A DNA stretch of 64,000 nucleotides from Mesorhizobium sp. AR10 (GCF_024746795.1 NZ_CP080524.1:5000001-5064000); one strand, 5' to 3'. Positions 19,972 to 29,090 are shown, counted from the stretch's first letter. Numbers and translations: made by a program. Notes: generated from the sequence alone by a model not told the origin.

Positions 19972-20402
19972 ATACCGAGCACTATCCCGAGAAGGCCGAG
20001 GCATTCGCCGCCGGGCTGATGGTGCAGGCGGCGTGGCCGGTGCTGCTGGTCGCTGCTGCGGTCATGGCGGCGCCGGTCATCGGCCTGGTGGCCGGACCGC
20101 AGGCGGCGCCAGTGTCAGCGGTGGCCTGGCTGGTTGCCGCAGTGAGCGCCGTGGCCACCCTCGCTGTCTCTGCCTTGCTGCTGTTCGACGCGCTGCTTTT
20201 CCGCCTGATGGCCAGCCACGCCAGCGAGGCCGGCGGCGGTGCCGCGGTCGACGATGTGCTGGCGCGCATGCAGCTGAAACCCACCCCTGCCGGCGGCCGC
20301 ACGCTGGACCAGCGCATGGCAGGCACGCGCCGGCTGCTTACGAAGCAGCGCATCGCGTTCGCCCTGTTTGCGGCGGCGTCGCTCGTCGCGGCATTTGTTT
20401 GA
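19968..20402 (+). CDS. Small membrane protein of the lipid operon
   Basis: 144 residues with no recognised family. There are two strong N-terminal hydrophobic segments (about 23-45 and 52-76), a polar middle section with ASEAGGGAAVDDVLARMQLKP, and a third hydrophobic stretch at the very end (RIAFALFAAASLVAAFV). It begins inside the stop codon of the YnbD-like gene and ends 8 nt before the acyltransferase start, so it is made together with the pathway enzymes. A role as a scaffold or accessory subunit of the membrane enzymes is a guess from position. Confidence 0.75.
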   Translation: MNTEHYPEKAEAFAAGLMVQAAWPVLLVAAAVMAAPVIGLVAGPQAAPVSAVAWLVAAVSAVATLAVSALLLFDALLFRLMASHASEAGGGAAVDDVLARMQLKPTPAGGRTLDQRMAGTRRLLTKQRIAFALFAAASLVAAFV

Positions 20403-20410
20403 GCCCATCG

Positions 20411-21079
20411 ATGACAAAGCTTCACATTCGCGCCAACAGCTTCACCTTGCTGCAGACGGTGACCTCGGTCGGCCTGTCGGCGCTGGCCTGGGTGGTGACT
20501 GGCGTCAGGCCGATCTGGAACGGCAGCCAGCCGTCGGAACGGCAGCGCATCTACTTCGCCAACCATGCCAGCCATGGCGACTTCATCCTCTTGTCAGCCT
20601 GCCTCAGCGAAAAGGTGCGCGCCCGCACCCATGCCGTGGCGGCGGCCGAATATTGGGGCAAGTCGCGGCTGCGCCGCTTCATCGCCGAGGACATGTTGTG
20701 CTCCGTGCTCATCCACCGGCAGTGGACCGACGAGGCGCAGAACCCGATCAACATCATGCTGTCGGTGCTCGACGACGGCCATTCGCTGATCCTTTTTCCC
20801 GAAGGCACGCGCAACATGTCCGACGAGACGCTGCTGCCGTTCCGCTCCGGCCTCTACAATCTGTCGATGGCGCGACCCGAGGTCGAACTCATCCCGTGCT
20901 GGATCGAGAACATGTCGCGGGTGCTGCCCAAGGGCCAGTTCGTGCCGGTGCCTCTGCTTTGCCGCGTCGTCTTCGGACCGCCGGTGACGATCGCACCCGG
21001 CGAGGAACGCCGCGCCTTTCTCGAGCGCGCCCGCGAAACCCTGCTTGCCCTCAACCCCCGCCCGTCGAGGGACGATTAA
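20411..21079 (+). CDS. Lysophospholipid acyltransferase (PlsC family)
   Basis: 222 residues, membrane associated. It carries the acyltransferase motif I as NHASHGDFILL (about 47-57, the NHx4D catalytic pair) and motif III as LILFPEGTRNMSDE (about 125-138), with a further block PEVELIPCWIENMSRVLPKG. The family transfers an acyl chain to lysophosphatidate or a related lysolipid. In this operon it could rebuild diacyl lipids that feed the CDP-diacylglycerol synthase encoded next. The start is the ATG at 20411; the following gene begins 6 nt after the stop. Confidence 0.9.
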   Translation: MTKLHIRANSFTLLQTVTSVGLSALAWVVTGVRPIWNGSQPSERQRIYFANHASHGDFILLSACLSEKVRARTHAVAAAEYWGKSRLRRFIAEDMLCSVLIHRQWTDEAQNPINIMLSVLDDGHSLILFPEGTRNMSDETLLPFRSGLYNLSMARPEVELIPCWIENMSRVLPKGQFVPVPLLCRVVFGPPVTIAPGEERRAFLERARETLLALNPRPSRDD

Positions 21080-21085
21080 TATCAA

Positions 21086-22018
21086 ATGATGCACGAAACC
21101 CTCATTCTGGTTATCGGCCTCGCGGTGGTGCTGATAACGGCAAGCCTGGTCGCCGGCATACTGTCGTGGCGTGCGCCGAAACCGCTGTCTTCGACGCTCA
21201 TCAACCTCAACCAGCGCATCAACGCCTGGTGGGTGATGGTGCTGGCGATCACCGTCGCCTTCTTCTTCGGCCGCTACGGCATGACCATACTGTTCGCGCT
21301 GATCTCGTTTGCCGCGTTGCGCGAATTCGTGACGCTGACGCACAGCCGGCGCAGCGACCACTGGGTGCTGCTCGGCATGTTCGGCATCGTCATCCCGTTC
21401 CAGTACTGGCTGGTGTGGACCGCCTGGTACGGCCTCTTCACCATCTTCATCCCGGTCTACTGCTTCCTGCTGATGCCGGCGATCACCGCGCTCAACGGCG
21501 ACACCGAGCGCTTTCTCGAGCGCGTCTCGGCGCAGCAATGGGCGATCATGATCTCGGTCTATTTCGTCAGCCACGTGCCGGCGCTGCTGACGCTCGACGT
21601 GCCAGGCTTCGAAGGCCGCAACCTGCTGCTCATCGCCTTCCTGATCATCACCGTGCAAGGCAGCGACGTGCTGCAATACATCTTCGGCAAGCTGTTTGGA
21701 AAACACCTGCTGTCGCCGACAGTGTCACCGTCAAAAACCTGGGAAGGACTGGTCGGCGGGCTGGCGGCGTCGAGCCTGCTCGGCGCGCTGCTGTCGTTCC
21801 TGACGCCGTTCTCGCCGCTGCAGGCGGCGGGCGTCGCCCTCATCGCCTGCCTGATGGGATTTCTGGGCGGGCTGGTGGCGTCGGCCATCAAGCGCGACCA
21901 GGGGGTGAAGGACTGGGGCCATCTGATAGAAGGCCATGGCGGCATGATGGACCGCGCCGACAGCCTGGTCTTCGCCGCCCCGGTGTTCTTCCACACGGTA
22001 AGGTATTTCTGGACGTGA
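21086..22018 (+). CDS. Phosphatidate cytidylyltransferase (CdsA family, YnbB-like)
   Basis: 310 residues with about eight membrane segments. It makes CDP-diacylglycerol from phosphatidate and CTP. The full C-terminal CdsA signature is present as SAIKRDQGVKDWG followed by HLIEGHGGMMDRADSL, and KTWEGLVGGLAAS (about residue 215) is the second conserved block. The genome must have its own housekeeping cdsA elsewhere, so this is likely a dedicated copy that supplies the CDP-alcohol transferase at 16185. It is the last gene of the operon and is followed by a strong palindrome. Confidence 0.93.
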   Translation: MMHETLILVIGLAVVLITASLVAGILSWRAPKPLSSTLINLNQRINAWWVMVLAITVAFFFGRYGMTILFALISFAALREFVTLTHSRRSDHWVLLGMFGIVIPFQYWLVWTAWYGLFTIFIPVYCFLLMPAITALNGDTERFLERVSAQQWAIMISVYFVSHVPALLTLDVPGFEGRNLLLIAFLIITVQGSDVLQYIFGKLFGKHLLSPTVSPSKTWEGLVGGLAASSLLGALLSFLTPFSPLQAAGVALIACLMGFLGGLVASAIKRDQGVKDWGHLIEGHGGMMDRADSLVFAAPVFFHTVRYFWT

Positions 22019-22040
22019 GCACCGCGACGTCCGAATCCGC

Positions 22041-22076
22041 GAGTTGTTACCGCTTTCGCGAAAACGGTAACAACTC
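22041..22076. terminator. Perfect 12-bp hairpin between convergent operons
   Basis: GAGTTGTTACCG at 22041-22052 pairs with CGGTAACAACTC at 22065-22076; the loop contains TTTCGCGAAA, itself a palindrome. It lies between the convergent ends of the lipid operon (22018) and the ribitol cluster (22125), where a bidirectional terminator is expected. There is no run of T on either side, so a protein-binding palindrome is the alternative. Confidence 0.55.
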
Positions 22077-22124
22077 CCAGATGGTGGCTGTGGTGAAGGC
22101 GCGGCAACCGCGCTGAAGCAATAT

Positions 22125-23753
22125 TTAGTCGCGGATCGCCCGTCCTGCCTGTTGCAGCAATTCGAAGGCGGCGAAGCGTTTGTCGTGCCAGGCTACGAGA
22201 TCCCCGCCGGCTGGGCGATAGATCTCGCCGATGCGCGACATGCCGGTCATGGCCGATATCACCTCGGGATAATTCCGCGCCGCCACCGCGCCGAGTATCG
22301 CCGAGCCGAGCAGCACCGGTTCGGGCGACGTCGAGCCGGCCACGGTCAGCCCTGTGGTGTCGGCCAGCAGTTGGCGCACCAGTTCGCTCTGTGCGGCGCC
22401 ACCGCTGACGACGATGGTGTCGATGGCTATTTTTTTCGCGGCCATCGCCGCCACGATCTGGCGCACGCCATAGCCGAGCCCCAACAGACCGGCGACATAA
22501 AGCGCTACGAGGCTGTCGAGCGAATTGTCCATGCTCATCCCAGCGATCAGTGCCTTGGCCTCGGGGTCGGCGAAGGGCGAGCGGTTGCCGAGGAATTCCG
22601 GCACGACATGCAGCCCTTCCGCCAAGCGCGCTACCGCGGACAGGTCGGCGGAGCACGTTTCCGCCTGCTGGCCAAGCCAGGCGGCGAGGCTGAGGCCTTG
22701 CGCCTTGGCTTGCGCGGCGGCTTCGACCGAGGCCGGGTGGAGGCCCAGGAGATGATCGATCGCCGCACCCGCCGCCGACTGGCCGCCTTCGTTGAGCCAG
22801 AAGCCCGGCACCATCGAGGAGAAATAGGGACCCCAGACGCCCGGCACGAAGGCCGGCTCGCTGGTGCTCGCCATGGTGCAGGCCGAAGTGCCGAAGACAT
22901 AGGCCATGCGCGACTGCAGTGTTCCTGCGGAACCCTTGCCTTGATTGGGGGCTTGACCGCCGACAGTGCCGACGCCGCCGGCATGGGCGTCGATCAGCCC
23001 GGCGGCAACCGGCGTTCCAGGCAGCAGGCCGAGTTCGTTGGCGGCCGTCTCGGTCAGACCCTGGGCGAGTGCCGTGCCGCCCTCGACGATCTCGGTGCCG
23101 ATCCGGGCAAAGCCTTCGTCGGCCAGCACGCCGAGACCGATGGCGCGGAAATAGGCCTCGTCCCAGCGCCGCTCATGGCCGAGATAGGTCCATTTGCAGG
23201 TCACCGTGCAGATCGAGCGCGCCAGGCTGCCGGTCGACCGCCAGGTCAGATAATCGGTCAGGTCGAAGAAATGCTCGGCCGCAGCAAAACTCTCGGGCAG
23301 GTTTTCGCTCAGCCACAACAGCTTGGGCGTTTCCATCTCCGGCGAGATGGTGCCGCCGACATAGTCGAGCACGCGGTGCTTGCCGGCATTGATGCGCTGC
23401 GCCTGGTCGAGCGCGCGATGGTCCATCCAGACGATGATGTTGCGCTGGCTGTCGCCCGAACGGCCAACGGCCAGAGGTGCGCCGCCCTGCCCGACCACGA
23501 CCAGCGAACAGGTCGCGTCGAAGCCGATACCGGCAATGTCACGCGGACCCAAGCCGGACTTCGCCACCGCCTCGCGCACGCTGGCGCACACCGCGCGCCA
23601 GATGTCCTCGCTCGACTGCTCGGCGATCTCGCCGGGCTCGATGAACAAGGCAATGTCGCGCTTGGCCGAGGCCAGCATGGTGCCCTTGATATCGAACACC
23701 CCTGCCCTGGCGCTGCCAGTGCCGACGTCGATGCCGAGGAAGTGGGAGGGCAT
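22125..23753 (-). CDS. rbtK: FGGY-family pentulose kinase, probable D-ribulokinase
   Basis: 542 residues, the length of the YpCarbK/ribulokinase branch of FGGY kinases. It shows the first phosphate loop GIDVGTGSARAGVFD (residues 6-20), IVWMDHRALDQA, substrate-site segment TCKWTYLGHERRWD, the second-domain VFGTSACTMAST and the C-terminal VSGGAAQSELVRQLLAD. With the ribitol dehydrogenase next door, the expected reaction is D-ribulose plus ATP to D-ribulose 5-phosphate, entering the pentose phosphate pathway. The start at 23753 is the ATG closest to conserved sequence; upstream lies the octamer repeat array. It is the last gene of the cluster. Confidence 0.85.
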   Translation of the reverse strand: MPSHFLGIDVGTGSARAGVFDIKGTMLASAKRDIALFIEPGEIAEQSSEDIWRAVCASVREAVAKSGLGPRDIAGIGFDATCSLVVVGQGGAPLAVGRSGDSQRNIIVWMDHRALDQAQRINAGKHRVLDYVGGTISPEMETPKLLWLSENLPESFAAAEHFFDLTDYLTWRSTGSLARSICTVTCKWTYLGHERRWDEAYFRAIGLGVLADEGFARIGTEIVEGGTALAQGLTETAANELGLLPGTPVAAGLIDAHAGGVGTVGGQAPNQGKGSAGTLQSRMAYVFGTSACTMASTSEPAFVPGVWGPYFSSMVPGFWLNEGGQSAAGAAIDHLLGLHPASVEAAAQAKAQGLSLAAWLGQQAETCSADLSAVARLAEGLHVVPEFLGNRSPFADPEAKALIAGMSMDNSLDSLVALYVAGLLGLGYGVRQIVAAMAAKKIAIDTIVVSGGAAQSELVRQLLADTTGLTVAGSTSPEPVLLGSAILGAVAARNYPEVISAMTGMSRIGEIYRPAGGDLVAWHDKRFAAFELLQQAGRAIRD

Positions 23754-23770
23754 GGGGAACCTCTGCTTAA

Positions 23771-23889
23771 GGGAGTAGGGGAGTAGGGGAGTACGGGAGT
23801 ACGGGAGTAGGGAAAATAGTCTGCGAACCATCGGCCGAATGTGCCAATTTGCTTACATACTCCCCTACTCCCTTACTCCCCTATTCCCC
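23771..23889. repeat. Octamer tandem arrays in inverted orientation
   Basis: Five copies of GGGAGTAG/GGGAGTAC at 23771-23810 face four copies of TACTCCCC/TACTCCCT/TATTCCCC at 23858-23889, separated by 47 nt. The arms can fold into a long hairpin of varying register. The element fills the gap between the kinase and the ribitol dehydrogenase genes, so it may modulate expression within the cluster. Copy number is probably unstable through slippage. Confidence 0.85.
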
Positions 23890-24618
23890 TCACAAATCAT
23901 TGCTCTGCGGCAGGATCACCAGATCCCGAATGGTGATGTTCCTCGGGCGCGTCAGCATGAACAGCACCGCTTCGGCGACCTCGACGGGTTGCATCAAGCC
24001 GCCGGCTGCCAGCTCCTCGTCGAGCTTCTCCTTCGGCCAGTCGCTGATCAGCGCCGTTACCACGGGTCCGGGGGCCACGGCGCCGACGCGCAGGCCATGC
24101 TTGGCGACCTGCCGGCGGACCGTGTGGACGAAGGCCTGCACGGCATGTTTGGAGGCGGTGTAGATCGGCTCCCAGACGACGGGAACAAGCCCGGCGATCG
24201 AACTGGTGACGATGATGTCGCCGGTCTTGCGCTCGACCATGTGCGGCAGGACGGCGTGCACGGAGCGGAACACCGCATTGATGTTGAGGTTCAGCATGCG
24301 GTCCCAGGCATCGGGATCGCCGCCGAGGATCTCGCCACCGACATAGGCTCCGGCATTGGCGTGGAAGATGTCGAGCTGGCCGGCCTTCTCCAGGATTTGC
24401 GGCATCATCGTTGCAACGCTCGACGGCTTCATCAGATCGATCACCAGCGGGATCGCCTGCGGCCCGAGCTCGGCGCAGACCTCCTTCAGCCTGGCCTCGT
24501 CGCGGTCGACCAGCACGACCCGTACGCCGGCGGCGATAAGCGCCTTGGCGCATTCCAGGCCGATGCCCGACGCGGCGCCGGTGATTGCCGCGACTTTTCC
24601 ACTCAAATCCTGAGCCAT
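23890..24618 (-). CDS. rbtD: Ribitol 2-dehydrogenase (SDR family)
   Basis: 242 residues, a classical short-chain dehydrogenase. It has the nucleotide loop TGAASGIG (residues 14-21), acidic VLVDRDE that selects [13 protein letters not shown] (about 86-95), Ser in IVTSSIAG and the YTASK catalytic pair near 152. The sequence closely follows what I recall of Klebsiella ribitol dehydrogenase, including [28 protein letters not shown] and [14 protein letters not shown]. It oxidises ribitol to D-ribulose, which the kinase at 22125 then phosphorylates. It is separated from the permease gene by a palindromic repeat. Confidence 0.9.
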   Translation of the reverse strand: MAQDLSGKVAAITGAASGIGLECAKALIAAGVRVVLVDRDEARLKEVCAELGPQAIPLVIDLMKPSSVATMMPQILEKAGQLDIFHANAGAYVGGEILGGDPDAWDRMLNLNINAVFRSVHAVLPHMVERKTGDIIVTSSIAGLVPVVWEPIYTASKHAVQAFVHTVRRQVAKHGLRVGAVAPGPVVTALISDWPKEKLDEELAAGGLMQPVEVAEAVLFMLTRPRNITIRDLVILPQSNDL

Positions 24619-24635
24619 TTCTGCATTTCCTGTTT

Positions 24636-24684
24636 GAGCATGATCTTTTCCGAAAACCGGTTCCCACTTTTCGGGATCAAGCTC
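24636..24684. repeat. Imperfect palindromic intergenic repeat
   Basis: A 49-nt element with outer arms GAGC...GCTC, then GATC pairs, and CCGAAAA facing CTTTTCGG around a CCGGTTCCC centre. Sequences of this form are common between genes in rhizobia. Here it lies between the permease stop (24698) and the ribitol dehydrogenase start (24618). Confidence 0.65.
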
Positions 24685-24697
24685 CCTGTTTCTGGGT

Positions 24698-25957
24698 TCA
24701 GGCTCGGCCGTGGGAAGCCCGCGAGCGGCGCGCCAGGGAGTCGACGATGACCGCGATCGCCAGGACGGCGCCGGTGATCATGTAGCGAAGCGAAGACGAC
24801 AGATCGAGCAGCGTCAGCCCGCTGGCGATCGACTGGATGACGATGATGCCGAGCAGCGCCGAATAGGCGCTGCCGCGGCCGCCGAACAGGCTGGTGCCGC
24901 CGATGACGGCCGCCGCGATGGCATTGAGATTGACGTCGCCGGTGCCGGCCTGTTGGCTGGCCGAGGCAAGGCGGGCCGCCGACAGCACGCCGCCAAGGGC
25001 TGCGAACATCGAACACAGCACGAAGGCGCTGAGATAGATGGACCGGACCTTGATGCCGGCGCGGCGCGCCGCTTCGCGATTGCCGCCAACGGCGGTCATC
25101 GAACGGCCCCATTTGGTGCGGGTCAGCGCATAGTTCATCGCCACGACCAGCCCGACGAACAGGCCGAACATCCAGGGGATGCCGCGCGACTGGTTGAGAT
25201 AGGCGACGATCAGCTCCAGCACCACGGTGATGGCGAGCGCCCGCACGACCAGGCCACCGATCGAGGGCGCCGACAGATTGACGGCGCGGCGGCGGTTGAC
25301 GGTGCGCAGGCCGGAAACCAGCATGACGATGCCCGGCAGGGCCGACAGCGCGTAGGAGAGCCAGTCCGGCATGACCAGCAGCTGGCCGAAATTCACCAGG
25401 TTCGAGCCATAGGGAAGGTTGATCGAGCCGGTAGATCCCAGGATGTAGAGCTGCAGGCCGAGCACGGCGAGCAGGCCGGCCAGCGTCGACACGAAACTCG
25501 GCATGCCGAGCCGGTTGAACAGCAGCGCGTAGAGCGAGCCGATCAACCCTCCAAACGCAACGGCGGCGACGATGGCGAGCGCCACCGGCAAACCCTGATT
25601 GACCCACAGCGTGCCGACTAGTGCCGACGCAAAACCGCTGATCGAGCCGACCGACAGGTCGATCTCGCCGACCATCAGCACGCAGACGATGCCGAGCGCG
25701 ATGACGCCGACCGTCGAGCAATCGAACAGCAAATTGACGAGGTTGCTCGAGGAGACGAAGACCGGATTGAGGGCGGTGAACACAGTCCAGATGATGACCA
25801 GCCCGACGACCACCGGCAGCGAACCGAGGTCACCTGCGCGCACCCGGTCGAGGAAGGCGCTGATCGTGCCGCCAACCCCCGTCGCGTGCTTGACGCGCAC
25901 GTCGCTGCGGTCCAGCGCCGTCGAAGACGATGTGTCCTGTTTGGGCTCTGCGCTCAT
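24698..25957 (-). CDS. Xylose-type sugar ABC transporter permease
   Basis: 419 residues, longer than RbsC and typical of the XylH branch. About ten to twelve hydrophobic segments begin near residue 48. Family blocks are [24 protein letters not shown] (about 87-110), [20 protein letters not shown], and the ATPase-contact loop [28 protein letters not shown] (about 290). It would import ribitol or a related pentitol given its neighbours. Its start lies within the stop of the ATPase gene (ATGA at 25954-25957). Confidence 0.92.
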   Translation of the reverse strand: MSAEPKQDTSSSTALDRSDVRVKHATGVGGTISAFLDRVRAGDLGSLPVVVGLVIIWTVFTALNPVFVSSSNLVNLLFDCSTVGVIALGIVCVLMVGEIDLSVGSISGFASALVGTLWVNQGLPVALAIVAAVAFGGLIGSLYALLFNRLGMPSFVSTLAGLLAVLGLQLYILGSTGSINLPYGSNLVNFGQLLVMPDWLSYALSALPGIVMLVSGLRTVNRRRAVNLSAPSIGGLVVRALAITVVLELIVAYLNQSRGIPWMFGLFVGLVVAMNYALTRTKWGRSMTAVGGNREAARRAGIKVRSIYLSAFVLCSMFAALGGVLSAARLASASQQAGTGDVNLNAIAAAVIGGTSLFGGRGSAYSALLGIIVIQSIASGLTLLDLSSSLRYMITGAVLAIAVIVDSLARRSRASHGRA

Positions 25958-26787
25958 GGCCGCTGCTCCTGCTTGTGCTCTTGCCCGGTCTTTTGCTCAG
26001 CCTTGCGTCGCTCGGCGCGGCGCGACACCGCATTGTTGGAGGCGCCGGTGATGGCGCTGACCAGCTCCTGGTTGGAAGCGTCGGGATCGAAGATGCCGTT
26101 GTTGCGGCCAAGCCGCAGCACGACGATGCGGTCGGCGACGGCGCGTACGTCCTCCATATTGTGGCTGATCATCAGCACGCCGAGGCCGCGCTCGCGCACA
26201 CGGTCGATGAGGTTCAGCACCTCCGCCGTCTGGGCGACGCCAAGGGCGGCGGTCGGCTCGTCGAGCAGGATGAGCTTGGGTTCGAGCAGCAGCGAGCGGG
26301 CGATCGCCACGGTCTGGCGCTGGCCGCCGGACAGCGAGGCGACCGCTTCGCGCACGCTCGGAATGCGCGCCGACAATTCGTTGAGCAGCGTCCAGGCGCG
26401 GATCTCCATCGCCACTTCGTCCAGCCGCAGCGGATTGAGTTCCTTGCCGAGGAAGATGTTGGCGACGACGTCGAGGTTCTCGCACAGCGCCAGATCCTGG
26501 AAGACGGTGGCGATGCCGAGCGTCAGCGCCGCACTGGGGTCGGCGAGCGTCACTTGCGTGCCGCGGAAATTGATCGTTCCCGAGCTTGCCTGATGGACGC
26601 CGGCGAGGATCTTGACCAAGGTCGACTTGCCGGCGCCATTGTCGCCGACCAGCGCCACCACTTCGCCGGCATGCACGTCGAGATCGATATCGGTCAACGC
26701 CGAAACGGCGCCGAAATTCTTTGAGATTCCGCGCAGGCTGAGCACCAGCTCGCCTGCCGAAACCGGTCCGTCAGAAATGTCGGTCAT
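25954..26787 (-). CDS. Single-domain sugar ABC transporter ATP-binding protein
   Basis: 277 residues with one ABC domain, as in the FrcA/single-NBD branch, unlike the two-domain protein at 10866. Walker A is GDNGAGKSTLVKILAG (about 45), signature SLSGGQRQTVAIARSLL (about 150), Walker B LILLDEPTAALG and the switch His in MISHNMED. The ATG at 26787 is preferred: GGAAAGG stands about ten bases upstream, while an in-frame TTG at 26796 would sit on it. The C-terminus is a lysine/glutamine-rich tail. Two copies would pair with the permease encoded next. Confidence 0.92.
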   Translation of the reverse strand: MTDISDGPVSAGELVLSLRGISKNFGAVSALTDIDLDVHAGEVVALVGDNGAGKSTLVKILAGVHQASSGTINFRGTQVTLADPSAALTLGIATVFQDLALCENLDVVANIFLGKELNPLRLDEVAMEIRAWTLLNELSARIPSVREAVASLSGGQRQTVAIARSLLLEPKLILLDEPTAALGVAQTAEVLNLIDRVRERGLGVLMISHNMEDVRAVADRIVVLRLGRNNGIFDPDASNQELVSAITGASNNAVSRRAERRKAEQKTGQEHKQEQRP

Positions 26788-26878
26788 GGGGGGCAAACCT
26801 TTCCGGAGGACCGGTCAAGAGTGGTTGTCGGCATCCGGCCGCGATTGCGGCCGGATGCCGAGGATCAGGATAGTCCGA

Positions 26879-27943
26879 TCAATTGGTGATGCCGAGCTTC
26901 TTGCAGCCTTCGACATAACGGTCGACGCAAAGCTCGGCGGCCGTGTTGATCTTCTTGTCGATGATCTCGGCCTTGAGGTTTTCCTGCGTCACCACCGCCG
27001 GCGTGAACAGTTGCGAGGGCGTGTCGTAGAGCGTCATTTCGGCTTTCGGCGTCTCGCCCGACAGGAGCTTGACGGCGACGTTGGCGGCGGCGGCCGCCAC
27101 GATCTCGCTCGGCTTGGAGATGGTGTTGTACTGGTCGCCGGCGATGATCAACTGCAAGGCGGCGATCGTCGCGTCGTTGCCGGTGACCGGCGGCACCGGA
27201 TCGACGCCGGCTGCCTTGAAGGCGGCGATGGCGCCACCGCCGGTGCCGTCATTGGCGGCGACGACACCGAGGATCTTGCCGGGGAAGCGGGTGATCTGGC
27301 CGCTCGCCCACTGCTGTGCCTTCGGCGGCGCCCATTCCGGCGTGTCGAACTCGGCCAGGATCGGGTAGCCGCTGTTGTCGAGGCCCGCATGAATGCCCTT
27401 CTTGATCAGCCCCGCCGCCGCATCGGTCGGCGAGCCGTTGATCTGCAGCACGCCGCCGCTGGCCGGATCGACCTTCAGCGCCTTCAGATGTTCGACCAGC
27501 GAATCCGCGATCGCCTTGCCGATGCCTTCATTGTTGAACGAGACGTAGAAATCGGCCGGTGCGGTCGGGATCGGCCGGTCATAGGCGATGACCTTGATGC
27601 CCTGGCTCTGCGCCAGCTTGACCAGCGAGGCGGCGGCGGTCGAGTCGACGGGGTCGAGCACGATCGCCTTGGCGCCCTGCGAGATGACCGAGTTGAACTG
27701 CTGCTGCTGGCGCGAGGCGTCGGCATCGGCATTCTGGTAGATCACCTTGCAGCCGGGGCAGAGCTTCTTTATCTCGGCGACGAAGCCGGGATAGTCGTGC
27801 TGCTCGTAGCGCGTCGAGGCCTGGTCGGGCATCAGGAAGGCAACCGTGGCGTCGGTGACCTCGGCGGCAAAGGCGGCGGTGCCGCCAAGGAGAGAAAGTG
27901 CCAGCGCAATTGCGCCAGTCGATTTCCATGCAAAATTGGTCAT
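26879..27943 (-). CDS. Sugar/pentitol ABC transporter substrate-binding protein
   Basis: 354 residues, periplasmic binding protein type I (xylose XylF/ribose-like). The signal peptide is MTNFAWKSTGAIALALSLLGGTAAFA. The binding fold is shown by FLMPDQASTRYEQHDYPGF, QNADADASRQQQQFNSVISQGAKAIVLDPVDS, KVIAYDRPI and VVAANDGTGGGAIAAFKAAG. A Cys pair (LCPGC) near residue 62 and another at the C-terminus (LCVDRYVEGC) could form disulphides. It heads the transport part of the ribitol cluster, and the 262-nt gap upstream must carry the promoter controlled by the AraC protein. Confidence 0.92.
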   Translation of the reverse strand: MTNFAWKSTGAIALALSLLGGTAAFAAEVTDATVAFLMPDQASTRYEQHDYPGFVAEIKKLCPGCKVIYQNADADASRQQQQFNSVISQGAKAIVLDPVDSTAAASLVKLAQSQGIKVIAYDRPIPTAPADFYVSFNNEGIGKAIADSLVEHLKALKVDPASGGVLQINGSPTDAAAGLIKKGIHAGLDNSGYPILAEFDTPEWAPPKAQQWASGQITRFPGKILGVVAANDGTGGGAIAAFKAAGVDPVPPVTGNDATIAALQLIIAGDQYNTISKPSEIVAAAAANVAVKLLSGETPKAEMTLYDTPSQLFTPAVVTQENLKAEIIDKKINTAAELCVDRYVEGCKKLGITN

Positions 27944-28205
27944 TCGAATATCTCCGTTTCAAGGAATGGTTTCATGAAGGCGCTGAACGCCAAATGGCGC
28001 ACCAGGCCTTGACTGCAAGTCGAACAGTTGACAGGACTAACGGCTCGCGACATCTGGCATATCTTGCCTTGATCCCCAGCCAGCCGCACGCCTATCCTAC
28101 TGATATTGCTGGATTTCAGGACAAGCGATCTCCAGCACGGGGCGCCTCCAACGCACCCCGCGTTCTTTCCTTCTGCATATGTCAGGCTCCTCCCGGTCCT
28201 CCCTG
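27944..28205. promoter_or_regulatory. Promoter region of the ribitol transport operon
   Basis: A 262-nt gap without a coding sequence separates the AraC-type gene and the binding-protein gene, both on the minus strand. It should hold the terminator of the first and the promoter of the second. I see a short GC hairpin around 27977-28006 (ggcgctg...tggcgc) but no clear consensus promoter or operator. Confidence 0.45.
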
Positions 28206-29090
28206 TTAGGCGGCAATCTCCGCGCTTATGTTTTCCGCCAGCAAGGCCCGGAAGCGCGAAGGCGACATGGCCTTCTGCACCAGGAACTGGCGGTTGAAAT
28301 TCGAGATGTTGTTGTAGCCGGCGGCGTAGCAGATCTCGGTGATCGACATGTCGGCTTCGCTCATCAGCAACTGGCAGGCGAGATTGATGCGCAGCCGGTT
28401 GACGTACTGGACCAGCGCCATGCCGGTGTGGCGGCGAAAGCTGCGCGAAAACGCGCTCGGGCTGCGTCCGGCGATGGTGGCGAGATCGCCTTCGCTGAAC
28501 GGCTCGGTCAGATGCGCGTTGATATAGGCAAGCGCCTTGTTGACGCCGGCCGACATGAAGCCGGAGGGATCGGGCAGATAATTGGCGCTGGTCAGCGGCC
28601 GCACATCGGCGGCGCGGCTGAGGATATCGACAAGCGTCATGAACAGCGCGATGCGGCGTACCCCTTGCGCCTCGACAAGCTCCGCCAGCACCGGCCCGGC
28701 AAGCTCGGCCGTCGCAGCCGAAAACAGCACGCCGCGGCGGCTGAGCTCGAGAATGCCGGTACAGCCGGCAAGCTCGGGAAGCGCCGTGGTGGCATCGGCA
28801 ATGAACTCTTGCGAGAACTGGACGACGCGGCCGCGCAGCGGCACGCAGGAGCCGGCCGGCACGTCGCTGACCCAGTTGTGCGGCAAATTGGGGCCGGTGA
28901 GCACGAGGTTGCCGGGCTCGAATTCGCCGATGAAGTCGCCGACGAAATAGCGGCCGGTGGTGGCGACGACGTGGTGGATTTCGTATTCGGGATGGAAGTG
29001 CCAGCGCACGGTGTGGAAGGGATAGCCGTGGGCCCAGGCCTTGAACGACTCGCCACGTCTGATCTGGACAACTTCCAAGTCCGGATTCAT
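28206..29090 (-). CDS. AraC-family transcriptional regulator
   Basis: 294 residues. The N-terminal cupin half (about 10-150) senses the ligand (HPEYEIHHVVATTGRYFVGDFIGEFEPGNLVLTGPNLPHNW). The C-terminal 100 residues hold two helix-turn-helix motifs: GDLATIAGRSPSAFSRSFRRHTGMALVQYVNRLRI and MSITEICYAAGYNNISNFNRQFLVQKAMSPSRFR. The start at 29090 has GGGAGG and AGGAAG just upstream. It lies directly upstream of the ribitol transport operon in the same direction and is its likely activator. Confidence 0.93.
   Translation of the reverse strand: MNPDLEVVQIRRGESFKAWAHGYPFHTVRWHFHPEYEIHHVVATTGRYFVGDFIGEFEPGNLVLTGPNLPHNWVSDVPAGSCVPLRGRVVQFSQEFIADATTALPELAGCTGILELSRRGVLFSAATAELAGPVLAELVEAQGVRRIALFMTLVDILSRAADVRPLTSANYLPDPSGFMSAGVNKALAYINAHLTEPFSEGDLATIAGRSPSAFSRSFRRHTGMALVQYVNRLRINLACQLLMSEADMSITEICYAAGYNNISNFNRQFLVQKAMSPSRFRALLAENISAEIAA

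Noticed and set aside
22041..22076. Sigma-dependent promoter or regulator operator
   Set aside because: It lies between convergent gene ends where nothing starts, so a terminator is the simpler reading.
23771..23889. CRISPR array
   Set aside because: Units are 8 bp, directly adjacent and inverted in the second half; there are no spacers and no cas genes.
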